DNA of 64,000 bases from Paenibacillus_D tarimensis_A (GCA_041281825.1 CP166298.1:1984001-2048000); one strand, 5' to 3'; positions 7,702-17,729 are shown, counted from the stretch's first letter. The notes: generated by a model from the sequence alone, not told the origin. A program made the numbers and translations.

Positions 7702-10700
7702 ATGCAGAGCAATGTATTATCCGGATTTTCGGCCTTCAGGCTTGCCAGACGGATCCTGGCTGTTATTCTTATCGCTGCTTTGGCCATGCCCGTCACAGGG
7801 GCGATCGAATCCCGCGCGGTTGCGGCTGAGGCGAACAACATGACGCGCGGCCATTTAGACAAGTTGATATTCGGCAATACGGAATCGGAGCAGGCGCACC
7901 GATTCAAAGGCGATTTTACAAACGCCGTTACCGGCGCGTTAGGCGAATCCGCAAGAGTCGCACTGCCGCGTACCCCGGGAGATATTCAGGGCGGGGAAAT
8001 GACATTCTCAATGAAAGTCGACCCGTTTGCCCAGAACTATTTCACGGTAAAGTTTTGGGGAAGCGATGCGTCAAGTTATAAAACGATGGTCTACATCAAC
8101 GGCGAGCAGATCGGATATCGCCGCATCGGCGATTACCAGGCGCTCGAGATGGGGACAAGCAATGCTTTGCCGAACCGTTTTTATTACAGTACGGCCCTTC
8201 TTCCCCTGGAGCACACGCAAGGGCGCGAGAACGTCGAGATTACACTAAGGACGTTCAGCGGGAACTTTGGGGCTAACGTAGACCAAGCGTCAAGAGGGTA
8301 TTACAACGCATATACGCATTCCGAAGCCTACCTGGACGTATCTGATGAGGTGCAGGGTACCAAAATAGCGGATGAAGAATCCTCACTTGTAAGAGAAGAT
8401 ATGTCGGACGAGGAGAAGCAGGCCATCATCAACGGCTATACGCAAGCCCAGATCGATACGTTCAATTCCTATTCCGCGAGAATAGACGGAAGCTCTGGAG
8501 CTAAATTATCGATCGAACGGTATAAGGATGATTTGCGGTTTTATGCGAGCGCGCTGCATTATGACTGGTCGCCTGCCAAGACGGCCGAAGAGAAAAGGGC
8601 AGCGCTGGAGCGGATATTCAAAGTGATCGACAACCATGTCAAGGATTACTATGGTAACATCAGGCTGGTGACATGGGGCGGCCATCAAGGCGACTGGGGC
8701 GGCTATTACGGCGCTTTGGGCGAGGCGCTCTATATTGCCGAACAGCTCATCAAGGATGACGGGATCTACGGCGATGCCGCGTTTAACGCATTTCTGGACC
8801 AACCTTTCGTAACGGGAACCGTCGACGGTTTGTACTCGCTGGCGGGGGCAGACTGGAATGGCGGTGAATTGTCGCGCCGGGAAGCGTGGGAGCGCGTGCT
8901 GAAAGCCAATTACGATTTTGCGCGTTCGCGCTTGTCCTATATTTACAATCAGGTGCTGTATACGTATGAAGGCGCCTGGGAGGCGCATGAAGGGCTGCGC
9001 ATAATCGGTTCTTCGTTCTTTGAAGGCAGAGAGCGGAGCCATCAGATTCTTCTGGAAGCGTTAGGGGGGCAACCGTTCCTCGGAGAAGAAGTGTTGGTCG
9101 GACCGAACGGCGAAGAATTGGATTTGTATCATTCCTTGTTCTATCACGACCGGACGGCCAGGTTTACGGAAGATTATTTGCAAATTGTCGCTAAGGGACT
9201 CGCGAAGAGCAAGCTGGATTCAAGCGGGAACGTCGTCAGGCGGCTGCCGTACGGCGAGCACTACACCGGCCTGACGGAAGCGGGGCTGACAAGGGAAAAC
9301 GGATATGTCGCCAATTACGGCGAAGCGGCCAACTACCTTCTGAAGTACTTCTACAAAACGTTAAACCACCCCGGCGACGAGGAATTGAACGATGAAATCC
9401 TGAAGCTGGCATTGAAAAGCTTGCATGCCCGCGGGTTTGTCCGGCACACGTCTGTGGATGACGACGGGAAACGAATTATGAGAACGGAACAAGTGACGGA
9501 TGAGCGGAACCCGGCTTTTCCGGGTTTCTACGCGTATGGCACGAGAGCTACATTGGGAATGGCGCTGCAGTTCGCTTCCCTGGAAAAGGCGATGGTTCAA
9601 AACGAGCAAAGGTACGGCGGTCCGGAATGGGACGAGTACTGGCGGTATGCGAAGGAAGCGGTCGGTTTCGCGCAGCAGCAGCTGGCGGATCACCAACTGT
9701 TCAATTTCACCTTCGGAACCAGAGGCACGAATAGCGGAGAGGATTACCATCTGGCAGACACTTATAAATACATCACCGGCAAGCGGGCCGATTTCAGCCG
9801 CTTTGGCGGTCAGGTGACGGCAGGCGCCGTTCTTCCGCAGACGGATTTCGATTATTATACGGAAGAAGAAATTGCCGCGCTTGGCGTCAATCCGGCGGAC
9901 TACGAGCAGTTTGCCTGGGCGGACGTTGACAATATGTTCATCTCGCTGCGGGACGGCGACTTCAGAATGTTCGGCAACCTGAATGAGCTTAATAAAGGCT
10001 ACCGGGCAAACGGCAGGCTTCACGTATTGGAAGACAACTACGACCATATCGTGCAGATCGCAACCGACGGCAAGTTTCAATTTCAAGACTATTGGCTTCG
10101 CATGAACGATATTGACGTCGTTTTCTTTGAAGACCAATTGACGAATGGCGCTACAGCGCCGCAATCGATGGCGGGAGAGATCATTCCGATCACGCACCAG
10201 CCCGGCGTCGGCAAGACGGAGCGCGATAATTTCGAGGCGGATACTCCGTATGCCGGTTATCCGGATTTGCTGACGGCAAGGTACGGGAAGTATTTTATGA
10301 TTTTCAACACGACCCGCGACGTTTACGGAAACGAACGATCCTTTGACATCAAGATTCCTGCGGATTATAAAGGCAAAACGGTTCTTGATCTTGTATCCGG
10401 ACAGCAGCTTCCGATCGCGCGTAACGGGAAAGTGACTGTGCCGGCCAAAACCGCAATGGTATTGAAATTAACGTCCAATCATCATAAAGACAAGGAACCG
10501 GATACCGTTCATTTTGCAAGTGCGTTAGCAGGCAACGGTTATGCGGGCATCACCTGGAAACCGACGGCCGGCGCACAATCCTACAACATTACGCGTTCGG
10601 AAACGGAAAACGGCAAGTACCAGGTTATTGCAGCAGGGGTCAAAGGAAACTATTACAAGGACACAACGGCGGTAAATGGTAAAACGTACTATTATAAAGT

Positions 10701-13700
10701 AGCTGCCGTCAATCAGATCGGAGCGGGAGATGATTCTTACCGCGCGAAGGTAACGTTGTCATCTTCGGTATCCGGACTGACCAATACGGCCTGGCGCGAC
10801 GACCGCATCGGCACTTCGGCCGGCAGCGCGGCGGTGTCGGGCTCAAGCATCGCGATCACCGGCGCAAACGGCCGCGGCTTGGGAGAAGGCGACGACCTGA
10901 TCATCTATGATCGGGATATCCGGGAATCGCTCCATTTCGTAAGTCAGGTTGCAGCCGGCAGCAGTGCTGTCAGTGCGAAGCTGGACAGCTGGAACGGAAG
11001 CGCAAGCGGCATCATGATGCGTGAGTTGCTGCAAGATAGCAGCCGATACATTTATTTCGGCGCAGACAAGGACGGCAACCTTGTGCTGCAGAACCGGAAC
11101 AGGGATTCCCGTCACGCCTTCTCGGAAGAGAAGAAAAGTCCGATGAATGCCATGCTGATCGGACTTCGCGCGGAGGATTATCCGTATCTGAAGCTGGTTC
11201 GCGATTACGATTCGCATTACATTCACGCTTATGTGTCCAGGGACGGAGCGGACTGGCAGATGGTGAAGCGGATGTTTACTCCGTTCCCTTATGCAGCCTA
11301 TGCGGGCGTCGTTGCATCCGCGGATGCAAGCTTCAGCGGCGTGACGGTAGAAGAAACGGCACGCGGACAAGTATATCCTTATGTGAAGAGAGACGGCAAC
11401 AGCATCTCGCTTGAATGGAACAAACCGAAGCAGGCGGTTAAGTTCAGCCTTTTCCGTACTTACGATACGGAAGCTGCTTTAACCGAGCCGGCATTCGAAC
11501 CGGGCACTTTGGAGCTGGAGGCGGGCTCGCCGTGGACAGCCTTGGTTACGGAAACTCCGTTGTTGTCGTATACTGACATCGGACCGGGCTTCGACGATTT
11601 CCCGGCCTATAAGATCGCTGCGATCTCTGCGGACGGAACAGTGCTCGGATTTTCCGATACGGTCTATCCGCCGAACGAAACGGCCGCGCCGCACGTTTCA
11701 AGCATCGATGTGGCCAACCATCTTGAAGGCCTTGACGATACGATCGAAGTATCGGGTCTGCCGGAAGGCACCGTGGTGAAGGTATACCGTAACGCTAAAG
11801 ATCTCGCTGTGCTTGGTGCAACCGTAACAGGAAGCACATACGGTACCGTAACTATTCCGCAAATTGGCGAGGAGTCCGGCATTATATACGTATCCGCAAC
11901 CGCTCCGGGCAAGATGGAGAGCGCCAGAGTTGCCAAATCCTACCCTGGCGAAAACGGACTCATTAATTTAAAGGTAGAGAAGGATGCCACGCTGCGGTTT
12001 AACACTACGGGGCCCGGCGACGCAACGTGGATGACCATTCTTTCCAATGGGCAGAGTGAGGGCAATAAAAGATTTGGTATCGCTACATTTAACAACGTAC
12101 CGGATTTCGAGGATGCGAATATCGAGTCCGTTACATTGAAAATGTATCGGAACAATGGAAGATCGGCGACCCTTCGCGCGCATCATATCGAGTGGGACGA
12201 CTGGAAGGAACCGGGAGCAGGCGGTACGCTTGGAGCCGAATTGAAAAACGAGTATTTTAATGGAAGCTCGGAAGCGGCTTTAGCTTACTTCGATGGACCG
12301 CATGCATCTGCCGTAATAACGCCGGAAGGTGATAATACGGTATATGGCATTAATGGCAGCTGGTATTTGGATGTGACAGATATTATCAAAGCAAACCATG
12401 GCACCAGAGCCACGTTCCTGCTGTCGGTACCGAGCGGAGAAGTCAACCCGCTGACGAAGGAATATACTTCCGGCAGCAGCATCCCTGGTCAGTTCGGACC
12501 TGAATTAATCGTGAAATATAAAACGGATAACATCACAACGCCGCCTGCCGCATCCGATATCAAAGTAACCAATAATGAGGAAGGTATTGCGGATACGGTT
12601 GAAGTTTCCGGGCTTGCGGAAGGAACGGTTGTGAAGGTTTACCTGAATTCCTCGGATACCGACGCGCTGGGAGCCGCAACCGTTACCGAAAGCACGTACG
12701 GAACCGTAAGCATTCCACAAATCGGTGTCGCTCCGGGCACGCTGTATGTTACGACAACCGCCCCGTTCAAGCTGGAAAGCGAGAAAACGGAAAAGTCGTA
12801 CATCGGCGAACCTGTCAACTATACAAAGGGCAGCTATTATACGTACCTGAAAGAATTGGAGCGTATCGGTGAAGAGGCTGCTGAAGGTTTGCTGGTCCAG
12901 GTTCCTGTGTCACGCTATTCATTTGATGGCAATGTGGACAATGCATTCGGAGGTTCGCACGCAACCGTCGATGGGACGCCCGCGTACACGGAAGGAAAGT
13001 TCGGCCAGGCGATAGATCTTAACGGTTCGAACAGCTACGTAACCTTGCCTTCTCAGCATCCGTTGTCCACATCCGATGCCGTTACTGTGGCCACCTGGGT
13101 GAACTGGAGGGGCGGAAATGCATGGCAGCGTATTTTTGACTTTGGTAACAACACCAATCAATACCTGTTCCTTACGCCCAGCTCCGGCGGCGCAAATTCG
13201 CTGCGGTTTTCGATTAAGAACGGCGGGAGCGAACAACTTATCCAGACATCGCAGCTGCCCGTGGGTGAATGGGTACATGTGGCGGTGACACTGGGAGGCG
13301 GTACGGCGAAGCTGTATGTTAACGGTGAGGAGAAAGCGTCGGCGAGTAACTTTACTATCAAACCAAGTGATTTCAAACCAAGCCAAAACTATATCGGCAA
13401 GAGCCAATGGCCGGATCCGCTGTTTAACGGCATGATTGACGAATTCCGTGTTTATAATTACGCCTTAAGCGCGGAAGAAATTCAAGCAGCGATGAACAAT
13501 ACGGCGAAGCCATGGGTTGACAACAGTTTGGTCACGGTTTTGCTGGCAGAAGCCGCTGCCCTCGATGCAGCGTTATATACCGAATCCAGCTGGCAGGCGC
13601 TTGAGTCAGCGGTCGAGGAAGCGAATGCGCTGCCTGCGGACGCAGATCAAGGAACGATTGATAATGCGGCTGTAAATTTATTAAATGCGATTGAGTCGCT

Positions 13701-13719
13701 GGTACCTGTATCGGCTTGA
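7702..13719 (+). CDS. 2005-residue secreted multidomain protein, probable polysaccharide-active enzyme
   Basis: Clear signal peptide (residues 1-42, cleavage near AVAA). Visible modules: a beta-sandwich at about 60-215 (KVDP..YFTVKFWGSD), a helical, probably alpha/alpha-barrel region at about 270-700, a beta-rich region at about 735-925, a fibronectin-III-like module at about 936-1020, a concanavalin-like module at about 1030-1210, two near-identical about 85-residue beta modules (starting near 1331 and 1612) flanking a CBM96/DNRLRE-like module (about 1418-1610), a LamG-like module (about 1735-1930) and a C-terminal FIVAR-like helical module. No LPXTG, SLH or dockerin. The N-terminal half would be catalytic (lyase- or hydrolase-like), but I cannot assign a CAZy family. 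AGGAGG stands 7 bp before the ATG. A cre site suggests catabolite control. Confidence 0.75.
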   Translation: MQSNVLSGFSAFRLARRILAVILIAALAMPVTGAIESRAVAAEANNMTRGHLDKLIFGNTESEQAHRFKGDFTNAVTGALGESARVALPRTPGDIQGGEMTFSMKVDPFAQNYFTVKFWGSDASSYKTMVYINGEQIGYRRIGDYQALEMGTSNALPNRFYYSTALLPLEHTQGRENVEITLRTFSGNFGANVDQASRGYYNAYTHSEAYLDVSDEVQGTKIADEESSLVREDMSDEEKQAIINGYTQAQIDTFNSYSARIDGSSGAKLSIERYKDDLRFYASALHYDWSPAKTAEEKRAALERIFKVIDNHVKDYYGNIRLVTWGGHQGDWGGYYGALGEALYIAEQLIKDDGIYGDAAFNAFLDQPFVTGTVDGLYSLAGADWNGGELSRREAWERVLKANYDFARSRLSYIYNQVLYTYEGAWEAHEGLRIIGSSFFEGRERSHQILLEALGGQPFLGEEVLVGPNGEELDLYHSLFYHDRTARFTEDYLQIVAKGLAKSKLDSSGNVVRRLPYGEHYTGLTEAGLTRENGYVANYGEAANYLLKYFYKTLNHPGDEELNDEILKLALKSLHARGFVRHTSVDDDGKRIMRTEQVTDERNPAFPGFYAYGTRATLGMALQFASLEKAMVQNEQRYGGPEWDEYWRYAKEAVGFAQQQLADHQLFNFTFGTRGTNSGEDYHLADTYKYITGKRADFSRFGGQVTAGAVLPQTDFDYYTEEEIAALGVNPADYEQFAWADVDNMFISLRDGDFRMFGNLNELNKGYRANGRLHVLEDNYDHIVQIATDGKFQFQDYWLRMNDIDVVFFEDQLTNGATAPQSMAGEIIPITHQPGVGKTERDNFEADTPYAGYPDLLTARYGKYFMIFNTTRDVYGNERSFDIKIPADYKGKTVLDLVSGQQLPIARNGKVTVPAKTAMVLKLTSNHHKDKEPDTVHFASALAGNGYAGITWKPTAGAQSYNITRSETENGKYQVIAAGVKGNYYKDTTAVNGKTYYYKVAAVNQIGAGDDSYRAKVTLSSSVSGLTNTAWRDDRIGTSAGSAAVSGSSIAITGANGRGLGEGDDLIIYDRDIRESLHFVSQVAAGSSAVSAKLDSWNGSASGIMMRELLQDSSRYIYFGADKDGNLVLQNRNRDSRHAFSEEKKSPMNAMLIGLRAEDYPYLKLVRDYDSHYIHAYVSRDGADWQMVKRMFTPFPYAAYAGVVASADASFSGVTVEETARGQVYPYVKRDGNSISLEWNKPKQAVKFSLFRTYDTEAALTEPAFEPGTLELEAGSPWTALVTETPLLSYTDIGPGFDDFPAYKIAAISADGTVLGFSDTVYPPNETAAPHVSSIDVANHLEGLDDTIEVSGLPEGTVVKVYRNAKDLAVLGATVTGSTYGTVTIPQIGEESGIIYVSATAPGKMESARVAKSYPGENGLINLKVEKDATLRFNTTGPGDATWMTILSNGQSEGNKRFGIATFNNVPDFEDANIESVTLKMYRNNGRSATLRAHHIEWDDWKEPGAGGTLGAELKNEYFNGSSEAALAYFDGPHASAVITPEGDNTVYGINGSWYLDVTDIIKANHGTRATFLLSVPSGEVNPLTKEYTSGSSIPGQFGPELIVKYKTDNITTPPAASDIKVTNNEEGIADTVEVSGLAEGTVVKVYLNSSDTDALGAATVTESTYGTVSIPQIGVAPGTLYVTTTAPFKLESEKTEKSYIGEPVNYTKGSYYTYLKELERIGEEAAEGLLVQVPVSRYSFDGNVDNAFGGSHATVDGTPAYTEGKFGQAIDLNGSNSYVTLPSQHPLSTSDAVTVATWVNWRGGNAWQRIFDFGNNTNQYLFLTPSSGGANSLRFSIKNGGSEQLIQTSQLPVGEWVHVAVTLGGGTAKLYVNGEEKASASNFTIKPSDFKPSQNYIGKSQWPDPLFNGMIDEFRVYNYALSAEEIQAAMNNTAKPWVDNSLVTVLLAEAAALDAALYTESSWQALESAVEEANALPADADQGTIDNAAVNLLNAIESLVPVSA

Positions 13720-13755
13720 TCGGTTCGTAGTTAGAATCCTTTATCTTGAATTCAT

Positions 13756-13792
13756 CCGGAGGGTCGGCATCAGCCGGCTCTCTGGTTCGTTT
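13756..13792 (+). terminator. intrinsic terminator of the large secreted protein gene
   Basis: A 13-bp stem (CCGGAGGGTCGGC with GCCGGCTCTCTGG, allowing G-T pairs) around loop ATCA, followed by TTCGTTTT. Confidence 0.75.
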
Positions 13793-13798
13793 TAAAAA

Positions 13799-13812
13799 TG
13801 TAAACGGTTACA
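13799..13812 (+). promoter_or_regulatory. perfect cre / LacI-family operator
   Basis: TGTAAACGGTTACA fits the CcpA cre consensus TGWAANCGNTNWCA at every position. It stands 33 bp upstream of the start of the decayed secreted-protein gene, so it is a regulatory relic of that gene. It could also bind another LacI-type repressor. Confidence 0.65.
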
Positions 13813-13844
13813 TAGTGATCGATTAAAAGAATGGAGGCATTCGG

Positions 13845-14098
13845 ATGATAAAACAGCCGCAAAGAAAGAATATTGGATTTTTATTTCTCGCCGGAATGTC
13901 GTTCCTCAGCACATTCTTCTCTTTTATTCGTTGTTACCTCGCCGCTGTTACATAGCTGGGGATCCGATCAGCGGATTTGCAAACGACAATCCCATATACA
14001 GTATGAACGTGCTGCACGGTACTGTCGAAGCGGAACATTACGATCACTTCCCAATCAATGGCGGAGCGGCAGCAGCAATAACAAACAGCAATGGCTGA
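13845..14098 (+). pseudogene. decayed secreted protein with CBM6-like start
   Basis: ATG 13845, preceded by GGAGG, opens with a signal-peptide-like sequence (MIKQPQRKNIGFLFLAG) and stops at 13953-13955. A second frame (13952-14098) continues with ANDNPIYSMNV and GTVEAEHYDHFPINGG, which resembles the first strand of a CBM6/CBM35-type carbohydrate-binding module (typical VEAEnYD), then also stops. The simplest reading is a larger secreted carbohydrate-active enzyme gene, frameshifted and truncated to its first 80 codons. A terminator closes the remnant. Confidence 0.5.
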
Positions 14099-14131
14099 TT
14101 GTAACGCCATAATCATGCTTGAATAAAAAAG

Positions 14132-14170
14132 GGAAGGCGGACTTGTATTCCAAGCCGACCTTCCTTTATT
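14132..14170. terminator. bidirectional intrinsic terminator
   Basis: GGAAGGCGG(A)CTTG pairs with CAAGCCG(A)CCTTCC, with one bulged A on each side. A-run before and T-rich run after, so it can serve both the remnant on the plus strand and the quinone reductase gene on the minus strand. Confidence 0.8.
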
Positions 14171-14751
14171 TAAAACAGGCGTTTAACGGTTTCTTCGATT
14201 TGCTGTAGAATATCTTTAAGAGCGGCTTCGCCTGCATTAGGGACGCTTCCGAAAAGCAGATGCTCCACAGGTTCGATTCCTGTAAAATCAAATATTCCCG
14301 TATCCGAGGTGATTTTCAGTCCGCCAGTCATTCCGATTTGATCGTAAATTTCTTTCGGTGTGCCGTGCGTATTGATGATGAAGCCTTTCTTTCCTGTCAG
14401 CAGCTTATCGATTCCTTGTTCCCCGTAGGCATAAGCAAAGCCGTATGAAAATACGCGGTCAATATAACCCTTAAGAATAGCGGGCATTCCGGTCCACCAT
14501 ATAGGGTAGACGAATGTAATCACATCCGCCTGCGCGATGTATTCCTGCTCGGTTTTGATATCCTCCGGCGTTTGTCCGGCTTTCATGGCCTCCGTATCTC
14601 GCGATTTCAGCACTGGCTGGAAATTAATAGCGTATAAATCCCTAACCGTAACTTCGTGCCCTTTGTCCTGCAAGGCACGGACTGTAGTTTCCACAATTGC
14701 ATGATTGAAGCTGTCAGGGTTCGGATGGGCATAAACGACAAGGTGTTTCAT
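14170..14751 (-). CDS. NAD(P)H-dependent quinone reductase, flavodoxin fold
   Basis: 193 residues. Flavodoxin-like start KHLVVYAHPNPDSFN, FMN/substrate loop VYPIWWTGMPAILKGYIDRV and THGTPKE are the signature of NAD(P)H:quinone oxidoreductases (NQO/KefF/MdaB-like), soluble enzymes that reduce quinones or azo compounds by two electrons. GGAGG 8 bp before ATG 14751 fixes the start; an in-frame extension to 14766 is less likely. Upstream on the same strand is the remnant of what looks like a MarR regulator, the usual controller of such genes. Confidence 0.85.
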   Translation of the reverse strand: MKHLVVYAHPNPDSFNHAIVETTVRALQDKGHEVTVRDLYAINFQPVLKSRDTEAMKAGQTPEDIKTEQEYIAQADVITFVYPIWWTGMPAILKGYIDRVFSYGFAYAYGEQGIDKLLTGKKGFIINTHGTPKEIYDQIGMTGGLKITSDTGIFDFTGIEPVEHLLFGSVPNAGEAALKDILQQIEETVKRLF

Positions 14752-14859
14752 TGCAAAAACCTCCATTTATATTGGTGTTAGCCGATGAAGCTATTGTTCC
14801 CAAAACTTGGGGTGCAATTTCATAGATATCTATTCTTTTTTTTAAAAAAATTATAAACT

Positions 14860-15084
14860 TCAGTATACATGCTCCAGCAGTGTTTCGAGCTGTTCTTTCT
14901 GAGGTTCCGTTAATCCGCCGTAAATGGTATCGTTTAGCTTGTCCGAAACGCTGCGAAAAACCGGCGTAATTGGAAGGAATAGCATACACAAACGGAGAAT
15001 AAGTATTGCTGCACATTCTTTGGCCAAATCCGGGCGGTCGCTGAAAGAGATCGCAGAGGAGCGCAGCATCGGCTGTCCTATCAC
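14860..15084 (-). pseudogene. remnant of a MarR-type regulator C-terminus
   Basis: No start codon with a ribosome-binding site and no helix-turn-helix. The frame shows a MarR-like wing and dimerisation helix (RSSAISFSDRPDLAKECAAI, then GLTEPQKEQLETLLEHVY before the stop). The middle contains an unlikely hydrophobic stretch that suggests a frameshift. It sits about 110 bp upstream of the quinone reductase gene on the same strand, where such a repressor is often found. Assignment is by resemblance only. Confidence 0.35.
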
Positions 15085-15300
15085 GAGATAATTTGGGGAT
15101 TCAATGATACGTTCTATTGAGAATGTTAAAGATCTATCTCGAATCGCATTGGAGAATTTATAACCAGGAATATAAATTCGAAATTAAACATTATGTTATT
15201 CAAAGGGTCAACGCCTTTTGGGAAAATCGGAATGCAGAGAAAAAACAAGTATGGATCGTCGAGGGAAACTGCATCTATAATTTGAAAGGAAGGCTTACTT

Positions 15301-16338
15301 ATGAATATATCTCCGGCAGTTGAAGAGATTATGGCGCTGCACAGTGAAGATACGTCTTTTTCCGGAGCGGTGCTCGTCCAAGATAGAGAGGGGAGCTTTG
15401 AACAAGGTTATGGCTATGCAAATCGAAGCGAACGAATCCTAAATACTGTGGAAACGAGATTTGGGATCGCATCGGGGTGCAAGATTTTTACTGCGGCAGC
15501 GATTTGTCATCTTGTTCAAGAAGGGAGATTGGCTTTCGATTCCAAACTGATCGATTGCGTTGATATCTCTTTTCCAAATTTTGATCCTAGTATTACAGTT
15601 CACCATTTATTGACCCATAGTTCGGGAATCCCTGATTATTTCGATGAAGAAGTAATGAATGATTATGAAGGGTTATGGAAGACTGTCCCTATGTATTCCA
15701 TACACTCTCCTAAAGACTTCTTGCCTTGGTTTCAGAATAACCGGATGAAATTTAATCCCGGTGAAAAGTTCTCATACAATAATTCGGGATATATACTGCT
15801 GGGGTTGATTGTCGAACAATTGACGGGGATGGATTTTGCGGCGTATGTTGAGACAAATATATTCGAACGGTGCGGGATGTCCGATTCAGGCTATTTCAGA
15901 ATGGACCAATTGCCGGAGAGGACGGCCTTCGGTTACATAGATGACGGTCCATCCTGGAGAACAAACGTATATTCGGTTCCAATTAAAGGGGGGCCGGATG
16001 GAGGTGCGTTTACGACCGTTCGTGATTTAGCGAAGTTCTGGAATGCTCTATTGGATAATCAACTCTTATCTCAAACTTATACGAATCTGTTACTGACTCC
16101 GCAAATATGTGCATCCGAGAACGTTTCATACGGATATGGAGTTTGGATTTCAGTGATCAATGACTGCATTTTCAAATATTATGTGATGGGCAGCGACCCT
16201 GGAGTAACGATGCAATCATCCGTATATGCCAATCATAAGATCCATGCTCATGTGATCAGTAATATCAACAACGGCGCATGGCCGGTTGCAAGCAAAATAG
16301 ATCAGCACGTCTATAGGGAGGCTGGCTTGGACGATTAG
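15301..16338 (+). CDS. serine hydrolase, class C beta-lactamase fold
   Basis: 345 residues without a clear signal peptide. The active-site SxxK is in FGIASGCKIFTAAA, the YxN motif is YNNSGY, and GSDPG near the end takes the place of the third (KTG/HxG-like) motif. HHLLTHSSGIPDYF is typical of the beta-lactamase/D-alanyl-carboxypeptidase/esterase family (PF00144). Substrate unknown; intracellular members are often esterases or D-amino peptidases. AAAGGAAGG stands 8 bp before the ATG. No operon partner: a palindrome and about 190 bp separate it from the next gene. Confidence 0.85.
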   Translation: MNISPAVEEIMALHSEDTSFSGAVLVQDREGSFEQGYGYANRSERILNTVETRFGIASGCKIFTAAAICHLVQEGRLAFDSKLIDCVDISFPNFDPSITVHHLLTHSSGIPDYFDEEVMNDYEGLWKTVPMYSIHSPKDFLPWFQNNRMKFNPGEKFSYNNSGYILLGLIVEQLTGMDFAAYVETNIFERCGMSDSGYFRMDQLPERTAFGYIDDGPSWRTNVYSVPIKGGPDGGAFTTVRDLAKFWNALLDNQLLSQTYTNLLLTPQICASENVSYGYGVWISVINDCIFKYYVMGSDPGVTMQSSVYANHKIHAHVISNINNGAWPVASKIDQHVYREAGLDD

Positions 16339-16395
16339 GCACTAGCGGGAAGTATCTTACGGCCGCGGCACGTTTTCTTGCTTCGTCAACGGAGC

Positions 16396-16417
16396 TCCTC
16401 CGTCTCGAGACGGAGGA
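16396..16417. repeat. perfect 22-bp palindrome
   Basis: TCCTCCGTCTC is followed directly by its inverse complement. There is no T-run, so it is not a standard terminator. It lies about 110 bp upstream of the glycosyltransferase start and could be an operator. Confidence 0.45.
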
Positions 16418-16529
16418 AGATACTATACTTCAGTCCGTTTGGTTTTCTTCACAGATCAAGTATCCTAGAAATGCGAGTTTAAAAAGTCAGGTTCAACAAC
16501 CTCTATTAGTAACAAGGGGGCGGGTGTCC

Positions 16530-17708
16530 ATGCTGGGCAGACAAAGTGAAAGTAATAAAATATTAATTCTATCCGGGGCGCTCGGGGACGGTCACATGCA
16601 GGCGGCCAAAGCAATTGTGGAGGCTTCGGCAATATACAAACCGGGAACAGCCGTTAAAGTGGTCGATGTAATGGAGTGGATTCATCCCCGTCTGCACGTG
16701 ATTGAACGATATTGCTTTGTGCAATGGGTGAGGCATTTTCCTTCCCTTTACGGATATTTGTATCAAAAAACCCGTGAGGACAACCCATTAACTTATTTTT
16801 TGAAAAAATTCAGCACATCAAGCTTGCATCGGCTGCACAGGCTGGTCGGGGATGAGCAGCCGACGGTGCTCGTCAGCACTTTTCCGCCGGCATCGGCAGC
16901 TATATCTTTGTTGAAAGAAAAAGGGATGACGGATTTACCCTTCGTGACAGTGATTACGGACTATTCCGACCATTGTTATTGGATACACCCGTACACCGAT
17001 CTCTATCTGGTAGGCTCCGAGGAAGTCGGCTCAGCACTGCGGATAAAAGATGTTCCGGACAATAAAATTGCCGTAACGGGTATTCCCATACGTCCTTCCT
17101 ATACCCGGTACTGCAATAAGGATCGGCTGCGGGAGATGTTCGGAATTCCTCTATCGTCTTTTGTTGTACTTGTGATGGGAGGCGGCTGGGGGATGATCGA
17201 TAAGACCTTTGTCGAACAATTGCAGTCAAAGCCTTTTCCGCCGGGCGTGCAGTTTGTCATCGTCTGTGGGCGCAATGAGAAGCTCCTGAATCGTTTGTCC
17301 GAAGCGCTGCAAGGCAGAAGAAATGTGATGCTGAAAGGTTTTGTGGAGAATATGCATGAGTGGATGGCGGCCGCGGACGTATTGGTTACGAAACCGGGCG
17401 GCCTGACCACCTCCGAGGCGCTTGCCCTTGAGCTTCCAATGCTGCTTTTTGAGCCGACGCTAGGACAAGAACGGGACAATGCCAATTATTTGACCCGCAG
17501 GGGAGCCGCGATCCCATGCCAAACCGGCAACCTGCATTCGCAGCTTCTCCAGATGGTACGAGATCCCGGCTTATTGCGGGAAATGGGGGAGAGGGCCGGG
17601 AGGTGCGGCCAACAGGAATCTGCAATGCATGCGGTGAAGCGCATTATGAGCGTGACGTCTCACACTGGAGAAACTGCTGCGCATTCCACTGTGCAGCAAT
17701 ATGCTTGA
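16530..17708 (+). CDS. UgtP/MGDG-synthase-like diacylglycerol glycosyltransferase
   Basis: 392 residues. The N-terminus (KILILSGALGDGHMQAAKAI) and the acceptor region match the MGDG-synthase domain; the GT-B sugar-nucleotide region shows KPGGLTTSEALALELPML and LGQERDNANYL. Relatives transfer glucose or galactose from UDP-sugar to diacylglycerol at the inner membrane face to build glycolipids and the lipoteichoic acid anchor. ATG 16530 is chosen over GTG 16524 because AAGGGGG lies 9 bp before it. It may be followed by an independently promoted FabZ-like gene. Confidence 0.85.
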   Translation: MLGRQSESNKILILSGALGDGHMQAAKAIVEASAIYKPGTAVKVVDVMEWIHPRLHVIERYCFVQWVRHFPSLYGYLYQKTREDNPLTYFLKKFSTSSLHRLHRLVGDEQPTVLVSTFPPASAAISLLKEKGMTDLPFVTVITDYSDHCYWIHPYTDLYLVGSEEVGSALRIKDVPDNKIAVTGIPIRPSYTRYCNKDRLREMFGIPLSSFVVLVMGGGWGMIDKTFVEQLQSKPFPPGVQFVIVCGRNEKLLNRLSEALQGRRNVMLKGFVENMHEWMAAADVLVTKPGGLTTSEALALELPMLLFEPTLGQERDNANYLTRRGAAIPCQTGNLHSQLLQMVRDPGLLREMGERAGRCGQQESAMHAVKRIMSVTSHTGETAAHSTVQQYA

Positions 17709-17729
17709 ATGTATTTATCGGGTACTGGC

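Noticed and set aside
15117..15323. 68-codon plus-strand frame before the serine hydrolase
   Set aside because: No ribosome-binding site, composition unlike a protein, and it runs into the hydrolase start in another frame.
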